Below, one piece after another: positions 17,397 through 25,828 of a DNA stretch of 64,000 nucleotides (its first letter is position 1; every line of letters starts with the position of its first letter). Below the pieces are notes generated by a model. That model was not told the DNA's origin. It saw only the letters and a program-made list of their open reading frames with translations, and searched no databases. The DNA comes from Streptomyces sp. Je 1-79 (GTDB taxonomy: Bacteria; Actinomycetota; Actinomycetes; Streptomycetales; Streptomycetaceae): NCBI RefSeq assembly GCF_025195125.1, contig NZ_JAMGSL010000007.1:310001-374000 (forward strand), given 5' to 3'. The position numbers and the translations under genes were made by a program.

Positions 17397-18758
17397 GATT
17401 TCCGAGGCAAGCGCACCGAGCCGTCGCAGCGCGTCGTCCAGGACCGGGAGCGCCGGCGAGGCCAGCCCCACGCGCACCGCGTCCCGCGCACCGCGGCCGC
17501 CCCCCGCGAAGGCGGCGCCACCCCCGCGGCCGCCCACCGCGAAGGCCTCGCCCCCGGTCAGCGCGATGCCGCGCTCCGCCGCCGCGGCCACGAACGTCTC
17601 GGACCGCCACGGCGCCGGCAGCTCCCACCAGCAGTAGTACGCGTGCGGCGAGGTGCGGATCCGGTACGCGCCCAGATGCCGCAGGACCAGCGCGTGCCGG
17701 GCCGCCGCGTCCGCGCGCTTGGCCGCCACGACCTCCGTCACCGTCCCGTCCGCCGCCCACCGGGTCGCCGCCGCGAGCGCCAGACCGCCGGCGGTCCACG
17801 CGCCGGAGCGCAGCGCCCGCGCCAGCGCCTCCGTCCGGCCCTCCGGCGCCACGAGATGGCCGACGGTCAGCCCGGGCGCGAGGCGCTTCGAGAGACTGTC
17901 CACCAGCACCACGTGCTCCGGCGCGTGGGCGGCGAGCGGCGCGGGGGCGTCCGGCACCAGGAACGCCCAGGTGGTGTCCTCGATCGCGGTCAGCCCCGAC
18001 TCCCGCAGCACGGCCGCCAGTTCGGCCCGCCGCCGCGGACCCGCCGTCAGGGAGAGCGGATTGTGCAGGGTGGGCTGGACGTACACGGCGGAGAGGGGCC
18101 CCGTGCGACGGGCGGCCTCCAGGGCGTCCGGCCGCATCCCCTCCTCGTCGAGCGCGATCGGCACCAGCCGTACCCCGAGCCGCTCCGCCACCGACTTGAC
18201 CAGCGGATACGTCAACTCCTCGACGCCCAGCGCGCCTCCGGGTGGGACGAGCGCGGCGAGCGACGCCGCGATGGCCTGGCGCCCGTTGCCCGCGAAGAGC
18301 ACCCGGTCGGGGTCCGGCTCCCAGCCGGGCCGCGCGAGAACCCGGACCGCGGCGGCGCGCGCCTCCGCCGTGCCCGCGGCCGCCGCCGGACGGCTCGTCG
18401 CCGCGCCCAGCACGTCGGCGCGGGCGAGGGACCCCAGGGCTCGCGCCATCAGCTCCGACTGGCCTTCCGCCACCGGGTAGTTGAGCTGGAGGTCGACCGG
18501 GGCCTGCCCCGTCGCCTCGGCGAGCGCGAGCGCGGCCCCGGGCGGCGGCGGAGCCGCCCGTACGAACGTGCCCCGGCCGACCTCGCCGACGACCAGGCCC
18601 CGGCGGGCCAGCTCTCCGTACACGCGGATCGCGGTCGAACCGGCGATCCCGTGACGACGGGCGAACACCCGCTGGGGAGGCAGCCGGTCGCCGGGGCGCA
18701 GCCGCCCGTCCGCGATCCGTTCCGCCACCCGGTCCGCGATCCGGCGGTACTCCTCCAT
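17385..18758 (-). CDS. MocR/PdxR-type regulator: GntR wHTH fused to PLP aminotransferase domain
   Basis: 457 residues from the ATG at 18758. The GntR wHTH (about 1-70) shows RLRPGDRLPPQRVFARRHGI and TAIRVYGELARRGLVV. A fold-type I aminotransferase domain (about 95-457) carries the PLP-lysine motif DSLSKRLAPGLTVGH, plus NGRQAIAASLAALV and YVQPTLHNPLSLT. MocR proteins sense PLP-linked metabolites and bind direct repeats in divergent promoters. Exactly such repeats lie between this gene and the alpha/beta hydrolase at 18862. The effector and target are unknown. Confidence 0.92.
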   Translation of the reverse strand: MEEYRRIADRVAERIADGRLRPGDRLPPQRVFARRHGIAGSTAIRVYGELARRGLVVGEVGRGTFVRAAPPPPGAALALAEATGQAPVDLQLNYPVAEGQSELMARALGSLARADVLGAATSRPAAAAGTAEARAAAVRVLARPGWEPDPDRVLFAGNGRQAIAASLAALVPPGGALGVEELTYPLVKSVAERLGVRLVPIALDEEGMRPDALEAARRTGPLSAVYVQPTLHNPLSLTAGPRRRAELAAVLRESGLTAIEDTTWAFLVPDAPAPLAAHAPEHVVLVDSLSKRLAPGLTVGHLVAPEGRTEALARALRSGAWTAGGLALAAATRWAADGTVTEVVAAKRADAAARHALVLRHLGAYRIRTSPHAYYCWWELPAPWRSETFVAAAAERGIALTGGEAFAVGGRGGGAAFAGGGRGARDAVRVGLASPALPVLDDALRRLGALASEILDI

Positions 18759-18799
18759 CGGGCCGGCCGTCCTCTCGCACCACACGCGTCGCCATCCGG

Positions 18800-18836
18800 C
18801 ATTGCACCGAGAGCAAAGGATCTCATTGCACCGAGA
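18800..18836. promoter_or_regulatory. Two 13-bp direct repeats between MocR and hydrolase genes (candidate MocR operator)
   Basis: CATTGCACCGAGA occurs identically at 18800-18812 and 18824-18836, a 24-base centre-to-centre step, in the divergent intergenic region. The spacing is a little over two helical turns. MocR regulators characteristically bind such head-to-tail repeats, so this is the likely shared operator for the regulator and the hydrolase. Confidence 0.72.
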
Positions 18837-18861
18837 AGGGACGTCTGCCTAGCCTCTGACC

Positions 18862-19641
18862 ATGCCTTCCGCAGAGATCGACGGAATCACGATCGGCTAC
18901 GAGGACAAGGGCACGGGCCCCGCGCTCGTCCTGGTCCACGGCCACCCCTTCGACCGCACGATGTGGCGGCACCAGATCGACCGCTTCTCCGCCGGCCACC
19001 GGGTCGTCGCCCCCGACCTGCGCGGCTACGGCGCCACCACCGTCGTCCCCGGCACCACCCCGCTCTCCGTCTTCGCCGAGGACCTCGCCGCGCTCCTCGA
19101 CCGCCTCGGCATCGAGGAGTTCGTCCTCGGCGGGCTCTCCATGGGCGGGCAGATCGCCATGGAGTGCTACCGCCTCTTCCCCGGCCGGATCCGCGGTCTG
19201 GTCCTCGCCGACACGTTCCCCTCCGCCGAGACCGAGGAGGGCAGGGCCGGCCGGTACGCGCTCGCCGAGCGGCTGCTGCGCGAGGGCATGCGGGGGTACG
19301 CCGACGAGGTCCTGGACCGGATGGTCGCCCCGTACAACACGCACGCCGCGCCCCATGTGCACCGGATGATGTGCGCCACCGACCCGGCGGGCGCCGCCGC
19401 GGCCCTGCGCGGCCGGGCGGAGCGGCCCGACTACCGGGGCGTGCTCGCCAGGGTCTCCGTACCGGCGCTGGTCGTCGTCGGCCGCGACGACGCGTACACC
19501 CCCGTATCGGACGCGGAGGCGATGCACGCGACGCTGCCCCACTCCACGCTGGTGGTCGTCGAAGGGGCGGCGCACATGCCGAACCTGGAGCGGCCGGAGG
19601 AGTTCGACGCGGCGCTCGCCGCGTTCCTCGACTCCCTCTGA
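18862..19641 (+). CDS. Alpha/beta-fold hydrolase
   Basis: 259 residues, complete triad visible: nucleophile Ser in LGGLSMGGQIAMEC (about residue 94), Asp in VVVGRDDAYTPVSD (about 212) and His in EGAAHMPNLERP (about 237). The oxyanion region is LVHGHPFDRTMW. This is the esterase/haloperoxidase-like class; the substrate is unknown. The MocR-type direct repeats sit 26 bases before the start, so it is the likely MocR target. Confidence 0.9.
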   Translation: MPSAEIDGITIGYEDKGTGPALVLVHGHPFDRTMWRHQIDRFSAGHRVVAPDLRGYGATTVVPGTTPLSVFAEDLAALLDRLGIEEFVLGGLSMGGQIAMECYRLFPGRIRGLVLADTFPSAETEEGRAGRYALAERLLREGMRGYADEVLDRMVAPYNTHAAPHVHRMMCATDPAGAAAALRGRAERPDYRGVLARVSVPALVVVGRDDAYTPVSDAEAMHATLPHSTLVVVEGAAHMPNLERPEEFDAALAAFLDSL

Positions 19642-19772
19642 GGCCCCGAAACGTCCCTCTGAGGCCCTGAAACGCCCCCTCCGGAGCCGTCTCCCCGGCT
19701 CTCCAACACCCGCGTCACCCGGACGGCTCAGTTGAACGGTCGCTGCCGGACGGGCCGTCGCACGATGGGCCC

Positions 19773-20207
19773 ATGAGCCAGAACACCGCACCTCCCCGCC
19801 CGCCCAGCACCGGTTCCGGCGGCGCCTGGGCTGCCGGCGGCACCCTGTTCGCCGGTGTCCTCATGCTGGTCATCGGCATCCTGGACGTCCTCCAGGGCAT
19901 CGCCGCCATCGCCGAGGACGACGTCTACACCCGGGTCGGCGACTACGTCTTCAAGTTCGACCTGACCAGCTGGGGCTGGATCCACATCATCCTCGGCATC
20001 CTCGTCGCCGTCTCCGGCGCCGGAATCCTCAAGGGCTCCGAGTGGGGGCGCATGGGCGGCATCACCCTGGCCTCCCTGAACGTCATCGCCCAGTTCCTCT
20101 TCCTGCCGTACCACCCGTGGTGGGCACTGTTCTCCATGGCCATCTCGATCTTCGTGATCTGGGCGCTCGCCACGGACGACACCTCCTTCGGCAAGGACAG
20201 GGTGTGA
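19773..20207 (+). CDS. DUF7144-type membrane protein (4 TM)
   Basis: 144 residues. Hydrophobic segments: WAAGGTLFAGVLMLVIGILD, WIHIILGILVAVSGAGIL, GITLASLNVIAQFLFLPY and WALFSMAISIFVIWAL. The segment order with a YVFKFDLTSWGWIH loop fits the actinobacterial DUF7144 family as I remember it. It overlaps the lipoprotein gene by GTGA, so the two are coupled. No function is known. Confidence 0.82.
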   Translation: MSQNTAPPRPPSTGSGGAWAAGGTLFAGVLMLVIGILDVLQGIAAIAEDDVYTRVGDYVFKFDLTSWGWIHIILGILVAVSGAGILKGSEWGRMGGITLASLNVIAQFLFLPYHPWWALFSMAISIFVIWALATDDTSFGKDRV

Positions 20208-20695
20208 CCCCCACCAGGACCCGCACCCGGACCCCCGCCCCCACCCGGACCCCTGCCCGGACCCTCGCCCGCGCCGTCTGCGCCGCCGCCCTCCTCGCGC
20301 CGGCCGTGACCGGCGTCGCCGGGTGCACCGACGAGAACCAGCAGAAGGCGCAGGACATCGTCTCCACCGCCACGGCGGCCGTCGCCTCGGCCGCCCAGGA
20401 GAAGATGAACGCGGTCAAGGACGGGGTGAAGGCGACCGAGGAGGTCAAGGCCGGGCCGACGAAGACGGACGGCGACCGGACCACCGCCGAGATCACCGCC
20501 ACCAACCCCACGGACGCGAACGCCGACTACACCGTCTGGGTCAACTTCCGGGACGGCGGCGGCAATCTGCTGGACTCCGTCGTCCTGAACATCGACGCCG
20601 TGGAGCCCGGGAAGTCCAAGACCGGGACCGCGCGCAGCAATCGCACCCTCACGGGGGAGACGAAGGCGGACATCAACCAGGCGCTGCGACACTGA
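20204..20695 (+). CDS. Putative secreted lipoprotein
   Basis: 163 residues from a GTG overlapping the previous stop (GTGA). The unusual N-region is a run of Thr-Arg/Pro repeats; then comes a hydrophobic stretch AVCAAALLAPAVTG ending in a lipobox VAGC (Cys about residue 42). The mature part has a charged helix (QEKMNAVKDGVKATEEVKAG) and a beta-rich C-terminal half resembling an immunoglobulin-like FxLyD domain (TAEITATNPTDANADYTVWV). It was not matched to a named family. Likely anchored on the outer face of the membrane next to its coupled membrane partner. Confidence 0.75.
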   Translation: MTPTRTRTRTPAPTRTPARTLARAVCAAALLAPAVTGVAGCTDENQQKAQDIVSTATAAVASAAQEKMNAVKDGVKATEEVKAGPTKTDGDRTTAEITATNPTDANADYTVWVNFRDGGGNLLDSVVLNIDAVEPGKSKTGTARSNRTLTGETKADINQALRH

Positions 20696-20700
20696 CCCGT

Positions 20701-21723
20701 GTGGAGCACGTCCTGGCACCTCACGCGTCGTCCCCGCCCGGGCCCCGGCCCGCCCCGGCACCCCTACGGCCCGGACGGCGCCTCGCCGCCTGGGCCGCCG
20801 GCCTGCTCGTCGCCGTACCGACGATGGTCACCGGCTGCCGGCTCCTCGACAGCGACGCGCTGACCCCCGTACCGCAGGCGCTGTCGTTCCTGCCCTGGCT
20901 CACCCTCCCTGCCCTCCTCGCGGCGCTGCTCGCCCTGGCCGCCCGGCGGCGCCTGCTCGCCGGGTGGGCGGTCCTCGTCCTCGCCGGCACCGCCTGGTTC
21001 ACGCTGCCGTACGGGCCGGACACCACCACCGCCCGCGGCCCCGTCGTCGAACGGCTCCGGGTGCTCGCCGCCAACGTCGAGTTCGGCGAGGCGACGACCG
21101 CCCTCACCGAGGCCGTACGGCGGGAGCGTCCCCGGATCGTCTACGTCTCCGAGTGCGACCGCGCCTGTGCCGGAGCCCTCACCTCCGCCCTGGCCACAGC
21201 CCTCCCCCACCGGACGGTCGTGGACGGCGAGGGCTCGACCGGCTCCCTGATCCTGAGCGCCCACCCGCTGACCCCCCGGCCCCCGATCCCCGCCGCCATG
21301 GGCATGCCGGGCGCCACCGCCCGGATCGGCGGCCGGGACGTCGAGCTCCGCCTTGCGCACCCGCTGCCGCCCGTCCCCGGCCAGGTCGGCCTCTGGAAGA
21401 GCGAGCTGGGGCGGGTGGAGGACTTCGCCGCCGCGCACCGCGACAGCGGCCCGGTGCTCCTGGCCGGCGACTTCAACGCCTCCCAGGACCACGCCTCGTT
21501 CCGCGCCGTCCTCGACGCGGGCCGGCTGCACGACGCCGCCCGCCTCGCGGGCGCGGCCCGGACACCGACCTGGCCGCGCGAACTGTCCGTGCCGCCGTTC
21601 GTACAGATCGACCACGTGCTGGTCAGCGACGACTTCCGGGTGCGCGGGGTGCGGTTCCTCGACCTCGCGGGATCGGACCACCGGGCCGTCCTCGCCGACC
21701 TCGACCTGCACGCCGGGCGCTGA
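20701..21723 (+). CDS. Membrane-anchored endonuclease/exonuclease/phosphatase (EEP) family protein
   Basis: About 340 residues if it begins at the GTG at 20701; no ribosome site is clear, so the true start may be further in. N-terminal membrane segments (RLAAWAAGLLVAVPTMVTGC, LTLPALLAALLALAA and LLAGWAVLVLAGTAWFTL) precede an EEP domain. The domain shows RLRVLAANVEF, VLLAGDFNASQDHASFR (metal-binding GDFN) and DLAGSDHRAVLADL (catalytic SDH). It probably cleaves phosphodiesters outside the cell or acts on lipids/nucleic acids; the substrate is unknown. Confidence 0.85.
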   Translation: MEHVLAPHASSPPGPRPAPAPLRPGRRLAAWAAGLLVAVPTMVTGCRLLDSDALTPVPQALSFLPWLTLPALLAALLALAARRRLLAGWAVLVLAGTAWFTLPYGPDTTTARGPVVERLRVLAANVEFGEATTALTEAVRRERPRIVYVSECDRACAGALTSALATALPHRTVVDGEGSTGSLILSAHPLTPRPPIPAAMGMPGATARIGGRDVELRLAHPLPPVPGQVGLWKSELGRVEDFAAAHRDSGPVLLAGDFNASQDHASFRAVLDAGRLHDAARLAGAARTPTWPRELSVPPFVQIDHVLVSDDFRVRGVRFLDLAGSDHRAVLADLDLHAGR

Positions 21724-21740
21724 TCGGCGACGCTGGAACC

Positions 21741-21989
21741 ATGGACCGGATGTACGACGACGAGCAGATCCTGGCGAACATCGGCTCCCTCGTCGAGGAG
21801 GAGCGGGCCCTCCGGCAGCGGATGGGCGGGCTGCTCCCCGAGGAGCGCACGCGGCTCGCCGAGCTGGAGGTGCAACTGGACCAGTGCTGGGACCTGTTGC
21901 GCCAGCGCCGCGCGAAGGCCGAGTTCGGCGAGGACCCGGACACGGCCGCGGTCCGCCCGGCCGCCGAGGTGGAGGGCTACCGCAGCTGA
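21741..21989 (+). CDS. DUF2630 family protein
   Basis: 82 residues, two amphipathic helices with a coiled-coil look: EQILANIGSLVEEERALRQR and RLAELEVQLDQCWDLLRQRRA. It ends VRPAAEVEGYRS, the pattern I associate with DUF2630. Soluble, function unknown. It starts 17 bases after the EEP gene on the same strand. Confidence 0.85.
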   Translation: MDRMYDDEQILANIGSLVEEERALRQRMGGLLPEERTRLAELEVQLDQCWDLLRQRRAKAEFGEDPDTAAVRPAAEVEGYRS

Positions 21990-22034
21990 CGCCGCCTGCC
22001 GAAGACCCGCCCCCGACCCACGTAACGTGAGCCC

Positions 22035-23993
22035 ATGGCACGTCCCGCGCGGCTCACCCCACCCCGCTGGCTCACCGCCGGGCTCCGCCCGGCCCCCGCG
22101 CCCATCCCCTGGGCCGCCGTCGCCCGCGCCTCCGTCGCGATGTCCGCCCCGCTCGCCGTCGGCTTCGCCGCCGACCGGCCCGTCGAGGGGGCCCTGGTCT
22201 CGATGGGCGCCCTCTCCGGGGTCATCGGCGACACCGCCGACGCGTACCGGATGCGGTTCTACAACATCGCCGTCCCCCAGCTCTTCGGCGCCCTCGGCGT
22301 CACCCTCGGCAGCCTCGTGTACGGCGAGGGATGGCTCGCCGTCGCCGTACTCACCCTGATCGCCCTCGTCTCCGGGATGATCTCCTCGATCGGCGCCGTC
22401 GCCTCCGTGTCGGGTCTGCTGCTGCTCCTCAACGCGGTCGTCGGCGCCGGCCTGCCGATGCCCGACCCCTGGTGGAAGCCGCCCCTACTGCTCGGGCTCG
22501 GCGGGGTCGTCGTCCTCGTCCTGACCCTGCTCGGCTGGCCCCTGCGCGGCGGGGTCCCCGAGCGGACCGCCGTGGCCGGCACCTACCGGGCCGTCGCCGA
22601 CGTCCTCGAAGCCGCCGGCACGGACGCGTACGACGAGCGACGCCAGGACGTCACCGCCTCCCTCAACCAGTCGTACGACCTCGTCCTCGCCCGCCGCACC
22701 CGCGAACACGGCCGCGCCCCGATCCTCGTCCGGCTGCTCGCCCAGCTCAACGCCGTCATCGCCCTCGTGGAGGCAGCCCCGGCCGCCCACGTCGCCGCAC
22801 GCCGCTTCCACCGGCCCCTGTCTCCCGCCGTCCCCGCCGCCGTGCGCGCACTCGCCGACGCGGTCGAGGCGGGCCGCACCGACACCCCCGTCCTCGACCT
22901 CCCCGAGGCCACCCGCCCCGCCGAGAAGGCCGTCGACCAGGCCCTGCGCCACGCGGCGACCGTCGTCCACCAGGCCGAGCCGAACCCCTACAACGTGGAC
23001 GACCGCCTCGGCCGCCCCGCCGCCCTGCGGGTCCGGGCCCGCCGGGTGGTCCGCGGCGTCCTGCTCTCCGAGGCCTCGTGGCGGTACGGGCTGCGGCTCG
23101 CGCTCTGCATCGGCCTCGCCCAGGCGGTGGTCTCGGTCATCGACGTACCCCGCTCGTACTGGGTCGCCCTCACCGTCACCTTCGTCCTGAAGCCGGACTT
23201 CGGCTCGGTCTTCTCCCGGGCCGTGCTCCGCGCGGCCGGCACGGCCTTCGGGCTGGTCACCGCCGCGCTCGTCTTCGCGGAGGTGCCGCGCGGCTGGTGG
23301 TACGTACCGGTGACGGTCGTGCTCGCCGGACTGATCCCCGCCTTCTCCGCGAAGGGATACGCCTTCCAGACCGCGGCCATCACCCCCGTCATCCTGCTGC
23401 TCTCCGACCTCCTCAACCTGCAGGGCTTCGACCTGGTTCTGCCCCGGCTCTACGACTCCCTCCTGGGCTGCGGCATCGCGCTGGTCGCCGGCTACCTCCT
23501 CTGGCCGGAGTCCTGGCACAGCCGGATCGGCGACCGGCTCGCGGACTCCGTCGCCGACTCGGCGGCCTACCTTGCGCAGGCGTTCTGCCCGCCCGCGCAG
23601 GAGGACCCGGCCGCCCGCCTGCGCGCCCGGCGGAAGCTGTACCGCGATCTGTCCGCCGTACGCTCCGAGTTCCAGCGCGCCCTGACCGAACCGCCGCCGA
23701 CCGGCACCGTGGCCTCCGCCTGGTGGCCGCTGGTCGTCGCCGTGGAGCGGATCGTCGACGCCACGACCGCCGCCCGGGTCCGCGTCGACCACGGCGCCCC
23801 GCCACCCGATCCGGCGGAAGTCACCGAACTGGAGCAGCAGTTGCGGGAGCTCGCCGACGGGCTGCGCGGAACGGACGTGCTCGTCGAGGTACGGGCGGAG
23901 CTGACCGGCGACGACGAGGGGGCGCTCGCCGCGCTCCGCCAGGAGGTGACGGCGGCCCGGGCCATCGCCACTCCCCGTGCGGCGCCGGGGTAA
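22035..23993 (+). CDS. FUSC-family inner-membrane protein (aromatic-acid exporter-like)
   Basis: 652 residues in the two-lobe FUSC layout. A first cluster of membrane segments at about 35-165 (ASVAMSAPLAVGFAAD, LFGALGVTLGSLVYG, LLLLLNAVVGAGLPM) is followed by a long cytoplasmic region, a second cluster at about 350-495 (LRLALCIGLAQAVVSVI, YWVALTVTFVLKPDFGSV, TAAITPVILLLSDLLNL) and a helical C-terminal tail. PRSYWVALTVTFVLKPDFG is the FUSC signature. Proteins of this type pump out aromatic acids or similar compounds. The exported compound is unknown. Confidence 0.88.
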   Translation: MARPARLTPPRWLTAGLRPAPAPIPWAAVARASVAMSAPLAVGFAADRPVEGALVSMGALSGVIGDTADAYRMRFYNIAVPQLFGALGVTLGSLVYGEGWLAVAVLTLIALVSGMISSIGAVASVSGLLLLLNAVVGAGLPMPDPWWKPPLLLGLGGVVVLVLTLLGWPLRGGVPERTAVAGTYRAVADVLEAAGTDAYDERRQDVTASLNQSYDLVLARRTREHGRAPILVRLLAQLNAVIALVEAAPAAHVAARRFHRPLSPAVPAAVRALADAVEAGRTDTPVLDLPEATRPAEKAVDQALRHAATVVHQAEPNPYNVDDRLGRPAALRVRARRVVRGVLLSEASWRYGLRLALCIGLAQAVVSVIDVPRSYWVALTVTFVLKPDFGSVFSRAVLRAAGTAFGLVTAALVFAEVPRGWWYVPVTVVLAGLIPAFSAKGYAFQTAAITPVILLLSDLLNLQGFDLVLPRLYDSLLGCGIALVAGYLLWPESWHSRIGDRLADSVADSAAYLAQAFCPPAQEDPAARLRARRKLYRDLSAVRSEFQRALTEPPPTGTVASAWWPLVVAVERIVDATTAARVRVDHGAPPPDPAEVTELEQQLRELADGLRGTDVLVEVRAELTGDDEGALAALRQEVTAARAIATPRAAPG

Positions 23994-24191
23994 AACGCCC
24001 CTGCGGGGGCGTACGGATGCCCTTACCGGCGGTCACAGAACGGAACGTTCCATCCGCCGTTACCGGAATCCGTCTATGCGACTACGATGCGCTCGATTCA
24101 CCTTGATCCGTGCGCGGTCCTGCGAACAACCGACTCGGCGGCACGGTCACTTCGTCCTGCACCGCCCCCCGTGCCCCCAAGGACAGCCGCC

Positions 24192-25664
24192 ATGCGCACG
24201 ACCACCGGCAGAGGGCTCCAGCCCAATGTTCTCGGGACCTTCGACACCATTGTCATGGCCGTCGCGGGCAGTGCGCCCGCCTACTCCCTTGCCGCCACCA
24301 CGGCCGTGCTCTTCGGCGCGGTCGGGCTGGCGGGACCCGCAGCGCTGCTCTACTGCGCGATACCGATGCTCGGCATCGTCCTCGCCTACGCGCGCCTCGG
24401 CCGGATCGACGTCAACGCCGGCGCCGGATACTCCTGGGTGGGCCGCACCCTCCACCCCTTCCTCGGCTTCCTCTCCGGCTGGGCCCTCGTCGTCTCCGCG
24501 ACCGTGTTCATGGTCGCCGGATCGCTCCCCGCCGGCGCGCTGACGCTCTCCCTCTTCGACCCGGAACTCGCCGGGAACACCCCGCTCGCCGCGGCCGTCG
24601 GCGCCGGGTGGTTCCTGATGATGCTGCTCGTCGTCCTGGGCGGCGCCCGGCTCACGGTACGGGCCCAACTGATCATGTCGGGCGTCGAGATGTTCATCCT
24701 CGTCGCCTTCATCCTCGTCGCCCTCCTGCACCGCGGCCACGCCACCGCGTTCGACTGGTCCTGGTTCGGCCTCGGCCACTTCGACGGCCCGGCCGGCTTC
24801 GCCTCGGGCGCGCTGATCGCCGCGTTCTACTACTGGGGCTGGGACGTCACCAGCAACCTCAGCGAGGAGACCCGCGACAGCCGCCGCACGGCCGGGCTCG
24901 CCGCGCTGGTCGGCGTCGGCGTCGTCTTCCTGGTCTTCGAGGCGTTCACGGTCGCGGTCAACGTGCTGCTGACCTCGGGCCAGATCGAGTCCGCGGGCGC
25001 GAACGTCCTGGCCGTCCTCGGCCAGGAGATCTGGCCGGGCGTCGGCGGCAAACTGCTGGTCGTGGCGGTGCTGCTGTCGACGGTCGCCACCCTGGAGACC
25101 ACCCTCATCCAGGTGACCCGCTCGCTCTTCGCGATGGGCCGCGACCGCACGATGCCGACCGCTCTCGGGACCGTGCACCCGCGCTGGAACACCCCGTGGG
25201 TGGCGATCGCCGCGGTCGGGGGAGCGGCGCTGCTGATGTTCGGCGCGGCCGCCGCAGCCGGTTCGATGGGCCGGATCCTCAGCGACGCCGTGTCCGCGAT
25301 CGGCCTCCTGATCGCGTTCTACTACGGCCTCGCCGGCATCGCCGCCGTCGTCGCGTACCGCAGGATGCTCCTGACCTCCGTACGGAACTTCCTGGTCGGC
25401 GGTGTCTGGCCGCTGCTCGGCGCGGCGTTCATGCTGTGGGCGTTCGTCGAGTCGCTCGGCGAACTGTCCACCACGGCCCGGGTCATCGGCCTCGGCGGGC
25501 TGCTCGCCGGCGTGGTCCCGATGCTCGTGTACTGGCGCCGGGGCAGCGCGTACTACCGGCCCGCGCGGCTCGACGCGGTGCGCGCGCTGGCGGCCGCGGA
25601 GCCCTTCGGCCGGACGGCGCCCCGCGCCCGCCGCTCGGACGAATCGCTCTCCACCGACTTCTGA
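24192..25664 (+). CDS. APC-superfamily amino-acid permease
   Basis: 490 residues, about 12 membrane segments. It opens LGTFDTIVMAVAGSAPAYSL, the APC TM1 with the unwound G-S-A region, and includes YYWGWDVTSNLSEETRDSRR (TM6 region) and QVTRSLFAMGRDRTMP. The ATG at 24192 was chosen because AAGGA sits 8 bases upstream and the family start aligns there; an in-frame ATG at 24087 has no such support. A basic tail ends the protein. The substrate is probably an amino acid or amine. Confidence 0.9.
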   Translation: MRTTTGRGLQPNVLGTFDTIVMAVAGSAPAYSLAATTAVLFGAVGLAGPAALLYCAIPMLGIVLAYARLGRIDVNAGAGYSWVGRTLHPFLGFLSGWALVVSATVFMVAGSLPAGALTLSLFDPELAGNTPLAAAVGAGWFLMMLLVVLGGARLTVRAQLIMSGVEMFILVAFILVALLHRGHATAFDWSWFGLGHFDGPAGFASGALIAAFYYWGWDVTSNLSEETRDSRRTAGLAALVGVGVVFLVFEAFTVAVNVLLTSGQIESAGANVLAVLGQEIWPGVGGKLLVVAVLLSTVATLETTLIQVTRSLFAMGRDRTMPTALGTVHPRWNTPWVAIAAVGGAALLMFGAAAAAGSMGRILSDAVSAIGLLIAFYYGLAGIAAVVAYRRMLLTSVRNFLVGGVWPLLGAAFMLWAFVESLGELSTTARVIGLGGLLAGVVPMLVYWRRGSAYYRPARLDAVRALAAAEPFGRTAPRARRSDESLSTDF

Positions 25665-25697
25665 CCCCGGGCCCGGGCCCCGGCCCGCCCCTCTCCA

Positions 25698-25806
25698 CCC
25701 GACTCCCGACTCCCGACTCCCGACTCCCGACTACTGGTTCCCGACTACTGGTTCCCGACTTCCGGCTTCCGACTACTGGTTCCGACTGGTTCCGACTACT
25801 GGTTCC
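25698..25806. repeat. Short tandem repeats in the intergenic gap
   Basis: Five perfect copies of CCCGACT (25698-25732) run into degenerate 13-14-base units of the type CCCGACTACTGGTT. The array fills nearly the whole gap between the permease and the next gene and ends about 20 bases before its start. There is no reading frame. It may be slippage-prone DNA or a leader element. Confidence 0.9.
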
Positions 25807-25828
25807 TGGCTTCCGAGGGAGGACCTGG

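Noticed and set aside
12049..18758. Secondary-metabolite cluster around the ABC exporter, MFS and RidA genes
   Set aside because: No biosynthetic enzyme (PKS, NRPS, terpene or RiPP core) is nearby; exporters alone are insufficient.
24087..24191. Longer start for the APC permease
   Set aside because: The added residues are Pro/Ser/Arg-rich with no homology, and the ATG at 24192 has a good ribosome site.
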